Source: an uncultured bacterium (GTDB lineage Bacteria > Patescibacteriota > Dojkabacteria > CALFHW01). From it: a stretch of 23,070 bases of DNA. The stretch lies in assembly GCA_937876695.1 (NCBI GenBank), contig CALFHW010000185.1:1-23070 (forward strand), read 5' to 3'. Each line of letters opens with the position of its first letter. The first letter of the stretch is position 1. The position numbers and the translations under genes are program-made. Of the stretch, positions 14,242 to 21,822 are shown in pieces. Below the pieces are notes generated by a model. That model was not told the origin of the DNA. It saw only the letters and a program-made list of their open reading frames with translations, and ran no database searches.

Positions 14242-15972
14242 TTATAAGATTTCAATTAAATAATTTAAATTAAAGTCACCACCTGGGTAGAGGCTGTAGA
14301 TGGCACCTTTGCCGCTATAATCGTATTTACCTCTAACCAAGTTGTTCTGAATATCCCGGTATGGGTCGTTGACTACAATCTGATTATCAAATGTGTAACC
14401 TACAATTAACAAAACATGACTTACCGGTTGTTTATATGAAAGCAAAACTGGCTTACCCCTGTCTATAGAAGCCTTTACCATCTGCAGCTGTGACTTTTTA
14501 ACAGAGTCGCTACCCGCAGTCCAGTGAGTCTTAGTTTTGAGTCCGTACTGCTCGAGGTAGTTCCTGGTGGTAGCTACGGATGAATAATTACAATTGGTAT
14601 TGGCACTGGTGACTGCAAAACCTCCGGGCTTCCCACAGATTTTATGTTTGAGAGTTTGACCGTTATCTTTGAAGACGTAGCTTTTTAGTCGGTGGCCGCC
14701 AGTTAGCTTTTTGAGAAACCCGAGCGCCATGACACTGCTAGCAGCTGCGCAGCTCTGGCCGCCGGCGAGTTTATGCCAGGATGGCCAGTTCTCCCATTTG
14801 CCTGAGTCGTCTACACCTTGGTTGAAGTAGGCGACAGGTAAAATTCTGCAAGAAGTGTTGCCACACTTACTATTTACTGGCAGAGAATTCTCTTCAGGGA
14901 TAAAGATCGGTGTTAGAAATTTCGAATAAGTGCTGTCTACCTGGTAGCTAGCTTTGTAGCCCTCCACTTCTATATTGCCATAGGCTGTAGCTCTAGTTAC
15001 CACACGCTCTACCTTGCCCGAGGTCAGCTGGAACTTAGAATCCTGTTCTTGCCAGGTATGCGCGAATTCTTGCTCAAGAGATGTTTGATAACTGATGCGC
15101 ACGTGTTCTAGCCTGCGCTCTACTGTGCCTATGTGTCTTTTTGGTCGCTGCCTAGCATACTTAGTTAGGCAATCTAACCGGTGCCAATAGATAATGTGGT
15201 TACAATTCGTGTTTACCCTCTCGTAGAGCAAAGTAAGTTCCAAATCGCCGATTTGCTGCTTGAGGCAGTCGAGGTCTGACTTACTGAAAGGCTGTGTAAA
15301 GCCAGGTAAGTAGCTGAGCGAGCAGATCTGTTTTGCTTGATTATAGGAAGGAAAGATCTTGAAGTTTTTAACATAAACTGGCGTCTGCTTACTGGGGCCA
15401 TGCCCATAGGTGTTGACGGTATCGCCCTTGAGTCTAGATAGAGTGAGAACTGGCGCTGACAGAATGAAGTTTTGTAGATCAGCTTTCCCAGTAAACCCAT
15501 CGGCGATGAATTCAACCCTGCCCTCATTTTGATAGTTTACGTCCTTGCCCCAGGGGTAATCTCTGCCAGATCCGTAGACAAACCCATCTTCACTGCCGCC
15601 TGTAGGGCTTAGGTCGATGGTAAATTCTTGCTTGTAACTAGACTTATTGTAAACGTCGTCGTAGGCGCTCAACAGCAGTTCATAAGCTCCGCTATCTGGG
15701 AAACTTAAGCGGATCTCTAAAGGTAATGCTTTGCCGCTAGGGTTATTTAGCCTTAACACTTCACCTGCTATCTTTTTATCCTCGCGCCTGAGCTCATACT
15801 CGATTAAATCTGCGTCGGTATTGAATTTGTGCAGATAGCTGGCGCTAGTGACATATACCTCTGCAGGTAAAGCTTTGATCTCTGGCAGGCCGGAGCCTGA
15901 ATCGATGAATAATAATCCGGCAAGAATCGACAGAATTAATAAGGTTCTTAAGGCAAAACTAATCAGTTTCAT
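14242..15972 (-). CDS. Exported C39-like cysteine peptidase
   Basis: The 576-residue protein has an N-terminal signal or anchor helix (about 5-24). A long beta-rich region (30-350) follows, and then a papain-like C39 domain (about 377-565). The catalytic Cys408 lies in GGQSCAAASSVMAL, the His519 in VSHVLLIVGY, and the Asp536 in IVVNDPYRD, which is the order and spacing of the peptidase C39-like (pfam13529 type) family. Eight other Cys residues (217, 236, 257, 268, 370, 375, 446, 461) suggest disulfides outside the cell. No ABC-transporter domain is attached, so it is not a bacteriocin-processing transporter. It is first in a two-gene operon with the 197-residue membrane protein and is preceded by the tandem TTCAGA operator. 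The substrate is unknown. Confidence 0.88.
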   Translation of the reverse strand: MKLISFALRTLLILSILAGLLFIDSGSGLPEIKALPAEVYVTSASYLHKFNTDADLIEYELRREDKKIAGEVLRLNNPSGKALPLEIRLSFPDSGAYELLLSAYDDVYNKSSYKQEFTIDLSPTGGSEDGFVYGSGRDYPWGKDVNYQNEGRVEFIADGFTGKADLQNFILSAPVLTLSRLKGDTVNTYGHGPSKQTPVYVKNFKIFPSYNQAKQICSLSYLPGFTQPFSKSDLDCLKQQIGDLELTLLYERVNTNCNHIIYWHRLDCLTKYARQRPKRHIGTVERRLEHVRISYQTSLEQEFAHTWQEQDSKFQLTSGKVERVVTRATAYGNIEVEGYKASYQVDSTYSKFLTPIFIPEENSLPVNSKCGNTSCRILPVAYFNQGVDDSGKWENWPSWHKLAGGQSCAAASSVMALGFLKKLTGGHRLKSYVFKDNGQTLKHKICGKPGGFAVTSANTNCNYSSVATTRNYLEQYGLKTKTHWTAGSDSVKKSQLQMVKASIDRGKPVLLSYKQPVSHVLLIVGYTFDNQIVVNDPYRDIQNNLVRGKYDYSGKGAIYSLYPGGDFNLNYLIEIL

Positions 15973-15974
15973 AA

Positions 15975-15993
15975 TGTGAGTGTAAGACTCACA
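15975..15993. repeat. Inverted repeat over the peptidase promoter
   Basis: TGTGAGT (15975-15981) and ACTCACA (15987-15993) form a perfect 7-bp inverted repeat with a 5-base centre. It covers the -10 box and predicted start of the C39 peptidase gene, so it could bind a repressor. It is absent from the otherwise similar promoter of the regulator gene. Confidence 0.45.
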
Positions 15994-16015
15994 TCTGAAA
16001 TATTTCTGAAATATT
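15979..16015 (-). promoter_or_regulatory. Activator-type promoter of the C39 peptidase operon (tandem TTCAGA boxes)
   Basis: On the minus strand TTCAGA occurs at 16010-16005 and again at 15999-15994, 11 bp apart; on the plus strand this is an exact tandem repeat of TCTGAAATATT. Nine bases later comes a weak -10, TACACT (15984-15979), then 6 bases and the ATG at 15972. There is no TGn extension and no separate -35. The same arrangement occurs at 18805-18841, upstream of the winged-helix regulator. The layout is that of a PhoB/OmpR-type site replacing the -35. Confidence 0.7.
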
Positions 16016-16043
16016 CCTAAAGCCCGCTTTAAATTTCTGCGAA

Positions 16044-18101
16044 CTAATTCAAACTCAGCGTCGCCTTGATCCTTCTGACTCCTGCACCTGAGGATTGCTC
16101 TTTCTGTATTTTGAAAAAGCCCATCTCCGCTAGATCACCGGTATTTGTGACATGCGGACCGCCGCAGAACTCCTTGGAGTATACATCCAGCTCATTTATT
16201 TGCTTCAAAACTTCATCGTCAGGAAGTCCCGCAAGTCTATCATTCAAGCCTGGCTCGAATTTCCCAATGACATAGACATTTACTTTCTCGCCATATTTCT
16301 GACCAAATTCCATCTCTGCACCTAACTTTTCAGCTGTTGCTAATGGCAATTCAACTCGCTCTACAGTCAATTGCTCATGGATCTTATCGTTTACCAACTT
16401 TTCGACGGCCTGTATCTGCTCATCAGTGAGTTTATCAGGATGTGAAAAATCGATGCGTAGTCTCTCGGCGGTGATGTTACTACCTCTTTGGTGGACATGA
16501 CTTCCCAACGTGAGTTGCAGCGCCCTTAGAAGCAAATGGTGTGCGGTATGAAGCCGAGTAGTCTGCTGGCTGCTATCTGCTAGGCCGCCTGTAAACTTAG
16601 CTTCACTACCTTGTCTACTTGCCTGCTTATGTGACTCTTCAGCCTGTTTGAACTCCTCCAAAAGTATTTTTCGCTCTGTCTCCGAGGTAACTTTCAATTC
16701 CTCCAGCGATAACTCCACGGGAAAGCCATAAGTTTCATAGACGTAGAAAAGTTGCTTACCGCTGAGTTTTCTATCCTCGCTTCTGGAGGCGATTTTCTGC
16801 AGCTCTTTGACTCCTAGGCCCAGTGTCTTTCTAAACCTAGCTTCTTCGCCTGTGAGAACCTCAGCAATCCTCTGTCTGGCAGGTTCTAGCTGCTCGTAGT
16901 GTCTTGCATAAATTCCTAGCACAATCTCAGCAATCTCAGCCAGAAAGTCTCTCTCGATGCCTAGCTGCAAACCCATGCGAATTGCTCTGCGGATAAGTCT
17001 GCGCAAGATGTAACCTTGGTCTTTGTTGTCCGGGTCTACTCCATCAGCAATTACAAAAGTAGCTCCACAGACATGATCTGCGATAATTCTAAACTGGGTG
17101 GTGGCAGTAGTTTCCTCCCCCGAAGCAGGCTTATACTCTTTACCGCTAATCTCAGCGATTTTATCAATAATTGGCATAAAGATCTCGGTTTCGAAGATGT
17201 CCCTAAGGTTTTGTCTTGCTAGAAGCACCCTCGAGAATCCCCCACCAAAGTCCACGTTCTTCTGAGGCAATTCCTGCCAGTTGAGCTGCTCGTCTAGTTT
17301 GTACTGCATAAACACGTTGTTGCCGAATTCCAGGAATTTTCTAGAATCAGAATTTGGGTGGCAAGCGCCATAAGTTTTCTCATCGTGCTCAGCCCCGGTG
17401 TCAAAAAACATCTCGCTATCAGGTCCTCCAAGTTCGCCAGCAGTGTCACCTCTTTGCCACCAGTTCTTTTTCTTGCCATACAAAAATATACGTTCGTTTT
17501 CGTCTTGTCCAAACTTCCACCCTTCAACTCTTCTTTCTTGCCCATCTACCAGCTCATATGCGTAGTCTTTTCCATTCTCGCTACCGAAGAAATATGGGCA
17601 CACTGTAGCAGTTAACCCCCGCTTAGCAAATTCTTGCTTCCAGAGTGCGATAGCTTCCTCATCTCTAGGAGCATCATCATCACCTGCAAACACGCTCACA
17701 TAAGTGCGTTTAGGGTCAATTCCAAATTCTTCTATATACAGTTCCATTATCCAGGGGATCTGTTCTGCTTTGAAATAGTCACCAATTGACCAGTTTCCCA
17801 TCATCTCAAACATAGTGGTATGCTTCCAGTCGCCGATTTCAGCTAGGTCATCTTCTCCAGTTCTGATACAGCGCTGGAAATTCACCAAACGGCTGCCCTG
17901 TGGGTGTTTGGATACTCCTGAAAGATAATTCACCAATGGGAACATACCTGAGTTTGTAAATAGCAAGGTAGAATCAACGTTTGGTACTAATGAGACATTA
18001 GGGATTTGGGCGTGCGCTTTGCCCACAAAAAAATCTATGAATTTACCTCGGATTTCATCTGCAATCGGCGTTGCGATTTGGTTTACAGCTTGTGAACTCA
18101 T
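16044..18101 (-). CDS. alaS: Alanyl-tRNA synthetase, minimal form
   Basis: The enzyme charges tRNA-Ala. The class II catalytic core is clear: SLVPNVDSTLLFTNSGM, RCIRTG, HTTMFEMMGNWSIGDYF, GGPDSEMFFD and DFGGGFSRVL, followed by the helical tRNA-recognition region with RRLIRRAIRMG. The editing site is also present: zinc ligands H518 and H522 (HTAHH) and C646/H650 (CGGPH). The protein has 685 residues against roughly 870 in E. coli. The beta-barrel normally placed before the HTATH motif is missing (only about 35 residues lie there), and the C-terminal C-Ala domain is absent. Such shortening is seen in reduced genomes. An extended -10 lies in the end of the regulator gene, giving a leader of about 27 bases. 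Confidence 0.95.
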   Translation of the reverse strand: MSSQAVNQIATPIADEIRGKFIDFFVGKAHAQIPNVSLVPNVDSTLLFTNSGMFPLVNYLSGVSKHPQGSRLVNFQRCIRTGEDDLAEIGDWKHTTMFEMMGNWSIGDYFKAEQIPWIMELYIEEFGIDPKRTYVSVFAGDDDAPRDEEAIALWKQEFAKRGLTATVCPYFFGSENGKDYAYELVDGQERRVEGWKFGQDENERIFLYGKKKNWWQRGDTAGELGGPDSEMFFDTGAEHDEKTYGACHPNSDSRKFLEFGNNVFMQYKLDEQLNWQELPQKNVDFGGGFSRVLLARQNLRDIFETEIFMPIIDKIAEISGKEYKPASGEETTATTQFRIIADHVCGATFVIADGVDPDNKDQGYILRRLIRRAIRMGLQLGIERDFLAEIAEIVLGIYARHYEQLEPARQRIAEVLTGEEARFRKTLGLGVKELQKIASRSEDRKLSGKQLFYVYETYGFPVELSLEELKVTSETERKILLEEFKQAEESHKQASRQGSEAKFTGGLADSSQQTTRLHTAHHLLLRALQLTLGSHVHQRGSNITAERLRIDFSHPDKLTDEQIQAVEKLVNDKIHEQLTVERVELPLATAEKLGAEMEFGQKYGEKVNVYVIGKFEPGLNDRLAGLPDDEVLKQINELDVYSKEFCGGPHVTNTGDLAEMGFFKIQKEQSSGAGVRRIKATLSLN

Positions 18102-18134
18102 TACTATACAAAAGCTAATAGATTATTATTTGAG

Positions 18135-18143
18135 ATTATAACA
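18135..18143 (-). promoter_or_regulatory. Extended -10 promoter of alaS
   Basis: On the minus strand this is TGT-TATAAT, a perfect extended -10, overlapping the last two codons of the winged-helix regulator gene. The predicted start is near 18128. It lets alaS be transcribed independently of the regulator. Confidence 0.6.
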
Positions 18144-18798
18144 GTTTCAAACTATAACCTAACCCTCCCCGGGAAATAATTGTCACAGGTGGACTGAATA
18201 CTTGTAATTTTCGGCGCAGGCTGTGAATAGTGACTGCTGCGCTAGTTACACTTGAGCCAACTTGTCCTGAGATCACTTCTTGCAGTTTCTGTGTGCCTAC
18301 AAATCCCGCTGTATTAACAATTAGTTTAAAGATCAGGTTTTCTTTTCTGGTTAAATTGACAGTTAAACCTGCAGACACAATTGTCTTAGTAAGAGGAGAA
18401 TATTCCAAGCCTTGACGGAGTAGAACTTCATCTGCTCCATTGCGGGCTCTGATCCTTTCTACCAACTCCAGAATGGGTATGGAATTATCAAACACCATAT
18501 CGCAGCCTAGAAAGTAGTTACCGGTCTTGGCTTGGTTGTCTAGAGAGCGTTCAGGAGAATATAATATTTTGCAACTGTTTTGTGCTCTCAAAAAGCCCCT
18601 CAGAGTTAGTTGATTATAGTCTGTATTGCCGGGCGAGGGCTCAATAATCAATACAATCTTGGCTTCGAACTTCTCCCAATAAAGCGTGTGACTTTGTAAG
18701 ACACTGATGGCTGTTAATCCTTTTACAGCAGCCCCAGCTACAATACTTCCCGCTAAGGTAGACTGCAGTCTACTCAGATAAATAACTATCAAATCCAT
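18136..18798 (-). CDS. OmpR/PhoB-type winged-helix regulator with degenerate receiver
   Basis: The C-terminal 90 residues match the OmpR/PhoB DNA-binding domain: the LTRKENLIFKLI helix, SAAVTIHSLRRKL as recognition helix, and the ISRGGLGYSLKLL wing. The N-terminal 120 residues look like a receiver that has lost its active site. The first strand MDLIVIYLS lacks the acidic pair, the phospho-acceptor strand reads IVLIIEPSPG (Glu in place of Asp), and the conserved Lys region reads DMVFDNSIP. An upstream ATG at 18816 exists. I choose the ATG at 18798 because the promoter -10 lies between the two, the spacing then equals that of the peptidase gene, and the product begins directly with the first receiver strand. 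It is likely autoregulated through the TTCAGA boxes and lies between pyrG and alaS. Confidence 0.85.
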   Translation of the reverse strand: MDLIVIYLSRLQSTLAGSIVAGAAVKGLTAISVLQSHTLYWEKFEAKIVLIIEPSPGNTDYNQLTLRGFLRAQNSCKILYSPERSLDNQAKTGNYFLGCDMVFDNSIPILELVERIRARNGADEVLLRQGLEYSPLTKTIVSAGLTVNLTRKENLIFKLIVNTAGFVGTQKLQEVISGQVGSSVTSAAVTIHSLRRKLQVFSPPVTIISRGGLGYSLKLL

Positions 18799-18804
18799 GG
18801 GCTG

Positions 18805-18841
18805 ATGATAACCCATAGATCTGAAATATTTCTGAAGTGGC
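18805..18841 (-). promoter_or_regulatory. Autoregulatory promoter of the winged-helix regulator (tandem TTCAGA boxes)
   Basis: On the minus strand TTCAGA lies at 18836-18831 and 18825-18820, 11 bp apart, inside the 18-base stretch TTCAGAAATATTTCAGAT that is identical to the one upstream of the C39 peptidase. Nine bases after the second box comes TATCAT (-10, 18810-18805), then 6 bases, then the ATG at 18798. There is no TGn extension or -35, as expected for an activator-dependent promoter. Confidence 0.7.
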
Positions 18842-18863
18842 TATTAAATTTTGCCGCTACCAA

Positions 18864-20576
18864 CTACTGCTGTTCTTTGGCTGCAGTCAAAAACTCCAAG
18901 AACAATGGGTGTGGCTTAATTGGAGTAGACTTATACTCAGGATGAGCTTGGGTAGCGATGAAGAAAGGATGTAATTCTTTGTCTAGCTCGATAACTTCCA
19001 CAAAGAAATCATCGGGAGATGTACCTGAAAACCGCATTCCTTTGGCCTCTAAAGCTTCTCTGTAGGCATTGTTGAACTCGTACCTATGTCTATGTCTTTC
19101 AGAAATCATAAACTCACCTTCTGCTTTGATGCCCTCTTTGGCTTTGCCGTTTAGCACGTAGCCTTGTCTATATTTCTTATAGATTTTTTCTGCCAAAGTG
19201 TTTTTCTTAAGCACGCAGTCATACGCACCTAGCCTCATACTCACTCCCTCACCTTTGATAACCTGGTATTTGGCCTCCAACGGGATGTCATGGATAATTG
19301 GATTCTTGGTGTTGGGTTTTATCTCTGTGGTATGTGCATCTTTAAGTCCGAGTACGTTTCTGGCAAATTCTACGGCGGCAAGTTGCATTCCAAAGCAAAG
19401 ACCTAGGTATGGAACTTTTTTCTCACGGGCAAACTTGATTGTCTCAATTTTCCCTTCCACACCGCGCTCGCCCCAACCAATGGGGACAATAATGCCATCA
19501 GCACCCTTGAGCGCACCAGTACCGTCACTTTCAATACTCTCGCTATTGATGAACATAAACTCAATTTCATACTCCAGGTTCCAGGAGGCATGGTTTACTG
19601 ACTCTATAAGCGCATGGTAGGCGTCTAATAAAACATAGTCACCTTTATTCTTAGTGAAGTATTTACCTACGATGGCGATCTTTACCTTCTCACGTTTTTC
19701 TTTTTTGATATGACTAACGAGCTTTCTCCAGGCGGAGATGTCAGCCTTAGCTTCAGCTTTTAGCCCAAGTTCAGCGAGTACCTTTGTATCAAATTTTTGC
19801 GCGGCAAACACTAATGGTAGCTCGTAGATGGTGTCTAGGTCAGGAGCGCTGATTACATTGTCACCCTCCACACTTGTCTGCATACCCAGTAAATACTTAC
19901 GTCTCTCATCGATATCAGCTGGCCCTCTGAGTACTAAGAACTCGGGCATAATCCCCATAGACATGAGTGTTCTAACGGACATTTGAGTTGGTTTTGTTTT
20001 TGGTTCACCTAAATGACCTGGTACAGGTACATACGAAATGTGCACATTGACTACGCTGCCTTTATTTTGAATCTTCATCATGCGGCAGGCTTCGTAATAA
20101 AGCATGTTCTGGTATTCGCCAGTAGTTCCGCCCAACTCGACCATTACTATGTCTTTTCCTTCTCCAGCACTAGTAATTCGCGAGATAATCTCATCAACCA
20201 CATGTGGGATAGCCTCAACATCTTCTCCTCCATAACCCATATTTCGCTCTCTATCGATGACAGTTTTGTAAATCTGGCCCATGGTGGTGAAGTTGGCTTT
20301 GCCCATTTCTATTCCCAAAAATCTCTCGTAAGTACCCAAGTCCATATCAGCTTCTAGCCCATCGTCGCAAAGAAATGGGTCGCCGTGTTCGATAGGATTG
20401 ATAGTACCAGAGTCAATGTTGAGGTAGTTTTCGCACTTGATACTTCCTACGTTATAACCGTGTGATTGTAAGAGACTTCCCAGAGCTGCGGCAGCTACTC
20501 CTTTGCCTAATCCTGATAAAACTCCTCCAGAAATAAATACATACTTTGCAGTTAATTTGCTCTTTTTACTAGTCAA
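18864..20576 (-). CDS. pyrG: CTP synthase
   Basis: The enzyme makes CTP from UTP, ATP and glutamine. The synthetase half (residues 1-295) has the P-loop-like SGGVLSGLGKG, then YLNIDSGTINPIEHGDPF and DDGLEADMDLGTYERFL, the ELGGTTGE strand, and KTKPTQMSVRTLMSMG. The glutaminase half (298-570) has nucleophile C394 in LGLCFGMQLA and the His-Glu pair in AHPEYKSTP. Length is normal. Several usually fixed stretches are altered: the oxyanion-loop PGGFG reads PIGWG, and KFDPYLNVD reads KCENYLNID. The start is TTG: the frame has a stop seven codons upstream and no ATG or GTG before the P-loop. The gap to the upstream gene is 29 bases with no convincing promoter, so the two are probably co-transcribed. 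Confidence 0.95.
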   Translation of the reverse strand: MTSKKSKLTAKYVFISGGVLSGLGKGVAAAALGSLLQSHGYNVGSIKCENYLNIDSGTINPIEHGDPFLCDDGLEADMDLGTYERFLGIEMGKANFTTMGQIYKTVIDRERNMGYGGEDVEAIPHVVDEIISRITSAGEGKDIVMVELGGTTGEYQNMLYYEACRMMKIQNKGSVVNVHISYVPVPGHLGEPKTKPTQMSVRTLMSMGIMPEFLVLRGPADIDERRKYLLGMQTSVEGDNVISAPDLDTIYELPLVFAAQKFDTKVLAELGLKAEAKADISAWRKLVSHIKKEKREKVKIAIVGKYFTKNKGDYVLLDAYHALIESVNHASWNLEYEIEFMFINSESIESDGTGALKGADGIIVPIGWGERGVEGKIETIKFAREKKVPYLGLCFGMQLAAVEFARNVLGLKDAHTTEIKPNTKNPIIHDIPLEAKYQVIKGEGVSMRLGAYDCVLKKNTLAEKIYKKYRQGYVLNGKAKEGIKAEGEFMISERHRHRYEFNNAYREALEAKGMRFSGTSPDDFFVEVIELDKELHPFFIATQAHPEYKSTPIKPHPLFLEFLTAAKEQQ

Positions 20577-20605
20577 CGTATATGGATTAATAATTTAACT
20601 GTGTC

Positions 20606-21775
20606 TTACAACTTTATCTTATCATAGTCAACCGCCAGAACGTAATATACAAAGTCGGCATTGTCTTGGGCTGAGGTGCTACCTGCTGTCCCCGCCCTGG
20701 CCCGCCCCCTGAATACATAAACTGGTAGCATATAGTCGCGCCAGTTTTCAGGCTCTAGGTAGGCGATCTCTACCCCTTGAGGATCTGCAGTAAATGACAA
20801 CACCTCTCTACTGCTAATCCTACTTTGCACGTATCTATTAAATCCAATTTCAGTGAGCTCTTTGAGGGCGCCGTCACCAGCTTTTACTTTATCCCAGGCT
20901 TGTGCGGGACTCAAAACTGGCACCTTACTACCGTCGTCTACGAACTCCCAATTGGCATACTCAAGTGATCTAATATACCTTTCATCAAATCTCGTGCTGC
21001 TGTTTGTGGTCAATACGATTTCTAGCGGCGCCTTAAACCAGCTTTGTCGAATAGAGCGAACTGCCAGTTCATTTTTAGAGTTATTCTCTTGACCGGCGCC
21101 TGGCACAGGATTGAACTTGCGATATACTCTTAATTTAATAAACTGTGTGCTCCCCGGGGAGTTGGCAGAGACAAATTGACCATCCTTCTCAACTAAATAG
21201 TCTACTTCTAAAGTATTAAAGTCCAAGAAGCTGCTTGCAATTCCTAGGCTTTCAAAAAGCGATTCAGCTTGTGAGATATAGCTGCTGGGTCTACCGGAAA
21301 ATACTGTATTATCGGTGGGCGCGACAGAACTATCAGTATAAATCCAGCGGTCAAGTATGCGTAGATACTCCATGCTTTTACTACCTTCCTGCCAGGATAA
21401 TTTCTCATCGGTTCTGGCGGGTTCTGCTTCAAACCCTAATCTACCAGCAACTGCTATGGCTTTGTCATCACTAGGCAACTTCACTCTGGGCTCTGCGATG
21501 CGGATAGCGTTTACTTCAGCAACTCTGATGTCAGTAAACTCAGTGCTTACTAGGTATTCAGGCTTATTTGTAACTGTGATTGCTCCAGCGCTGATATCAG
21601 GAGCATTTGCGGCAGATATCACTTGCCCTGTATTTGGTAGTACTGCAGGAGTCCTACGCGCAGTTGCACGGCCAATTACACTCAACCCTTGTTGAATAAT
21701 AATTACCATTACCACAAATACCACAAAGGCAATTATGTATTTACGGGCGCCTTGAACTGTCTCGGCTAAACTCAT
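20606..21775 (-). CDS. Membrane-anchored hypothetical protein, 389 residues
   Basis: One N-terminal transmembrane helix (about residues 12-34) is followed by a linker rich in Pro, Thr and Ala, and a large extracytoplasmic domain. The C-terminal part (about 290-389) has the pattern of a helix (AQAWDKVKAG) followed by strands ending in PVYVFRG and ADFVYYVLAVD. This recalls the PepSY-like or YycI-type domains that regulate membrane partners, but I cannot confirm the resemblance. There are no cysteines and no catalytic motif. The gene starts with ATG, 47 bases from the divergent solute-binding protein gene, and leads into pyrG. No strong promoter or Shine-Dalgarno sequence is visible for it. Confidence 0.8.
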   Translation of the reverse strand: MSLAETVQGARKYIIAFVVFVVMVIIIQQGLSVIGRATARRTPAVLPNTGQVISAANAPDISAGAITVTNKPEYLVSTEFTDIRVAEVNAIRIAEPRVKLPSDDKAIAVAGRLGFEAEPARTDEKLSWQEGSKSMEYLRILDRWIYTDSSVAPTDNTVFSGRPSSYISQAESLFESLGIASSFLDFNTLEVDYLVEKDGQFVSANSPGSTQFIKLRVYRKFNPVPGAGQENNSKNELAVRSIRQSWFKAPLEIVLTTNSSTRFDERYIRSLEYANWEFVDDGSKVPVLSPAQAWDKVKAGDGALKELTEIGFNRYVQSRISSREVLSFTADPQGVEIAYLEPENWRDYMLPVYVFRGRARAGTAGSTSAQDNADFVYYVLAVDYDKIKL

Positions 21776-21783
21776 GATTTAAT

Positions 21784-21812
21784 TTAACTTAACTGTCATA
21801 TTTTGCTATATT
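21784..21812 (+). promoter_or_regulatory. Promoter of the solute-binding protein gene
   Basis: TTAACT (-35, 21784-21789), a 17-base spacer ending TGC, and TATATT (-10, 21807-21812) form a good promoter. The -10 ends 10 bases before the ATG, so the leader would be about 3-4 bases. It occupies most of the 47-base divergent gap. Confidence 0.65.
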
Positions 21813-21822
21813 TTCAATAACT

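Noticed and set aside
18799..18816. Upstream ATG at 18816 as start of the winged-helix regulator
   Set aside because: The -10 box lies downstream of it, and the spacing shared with the peptidase promoter points to the ATG at 18798. It remains possible if a longer transcript from pyrG is used.
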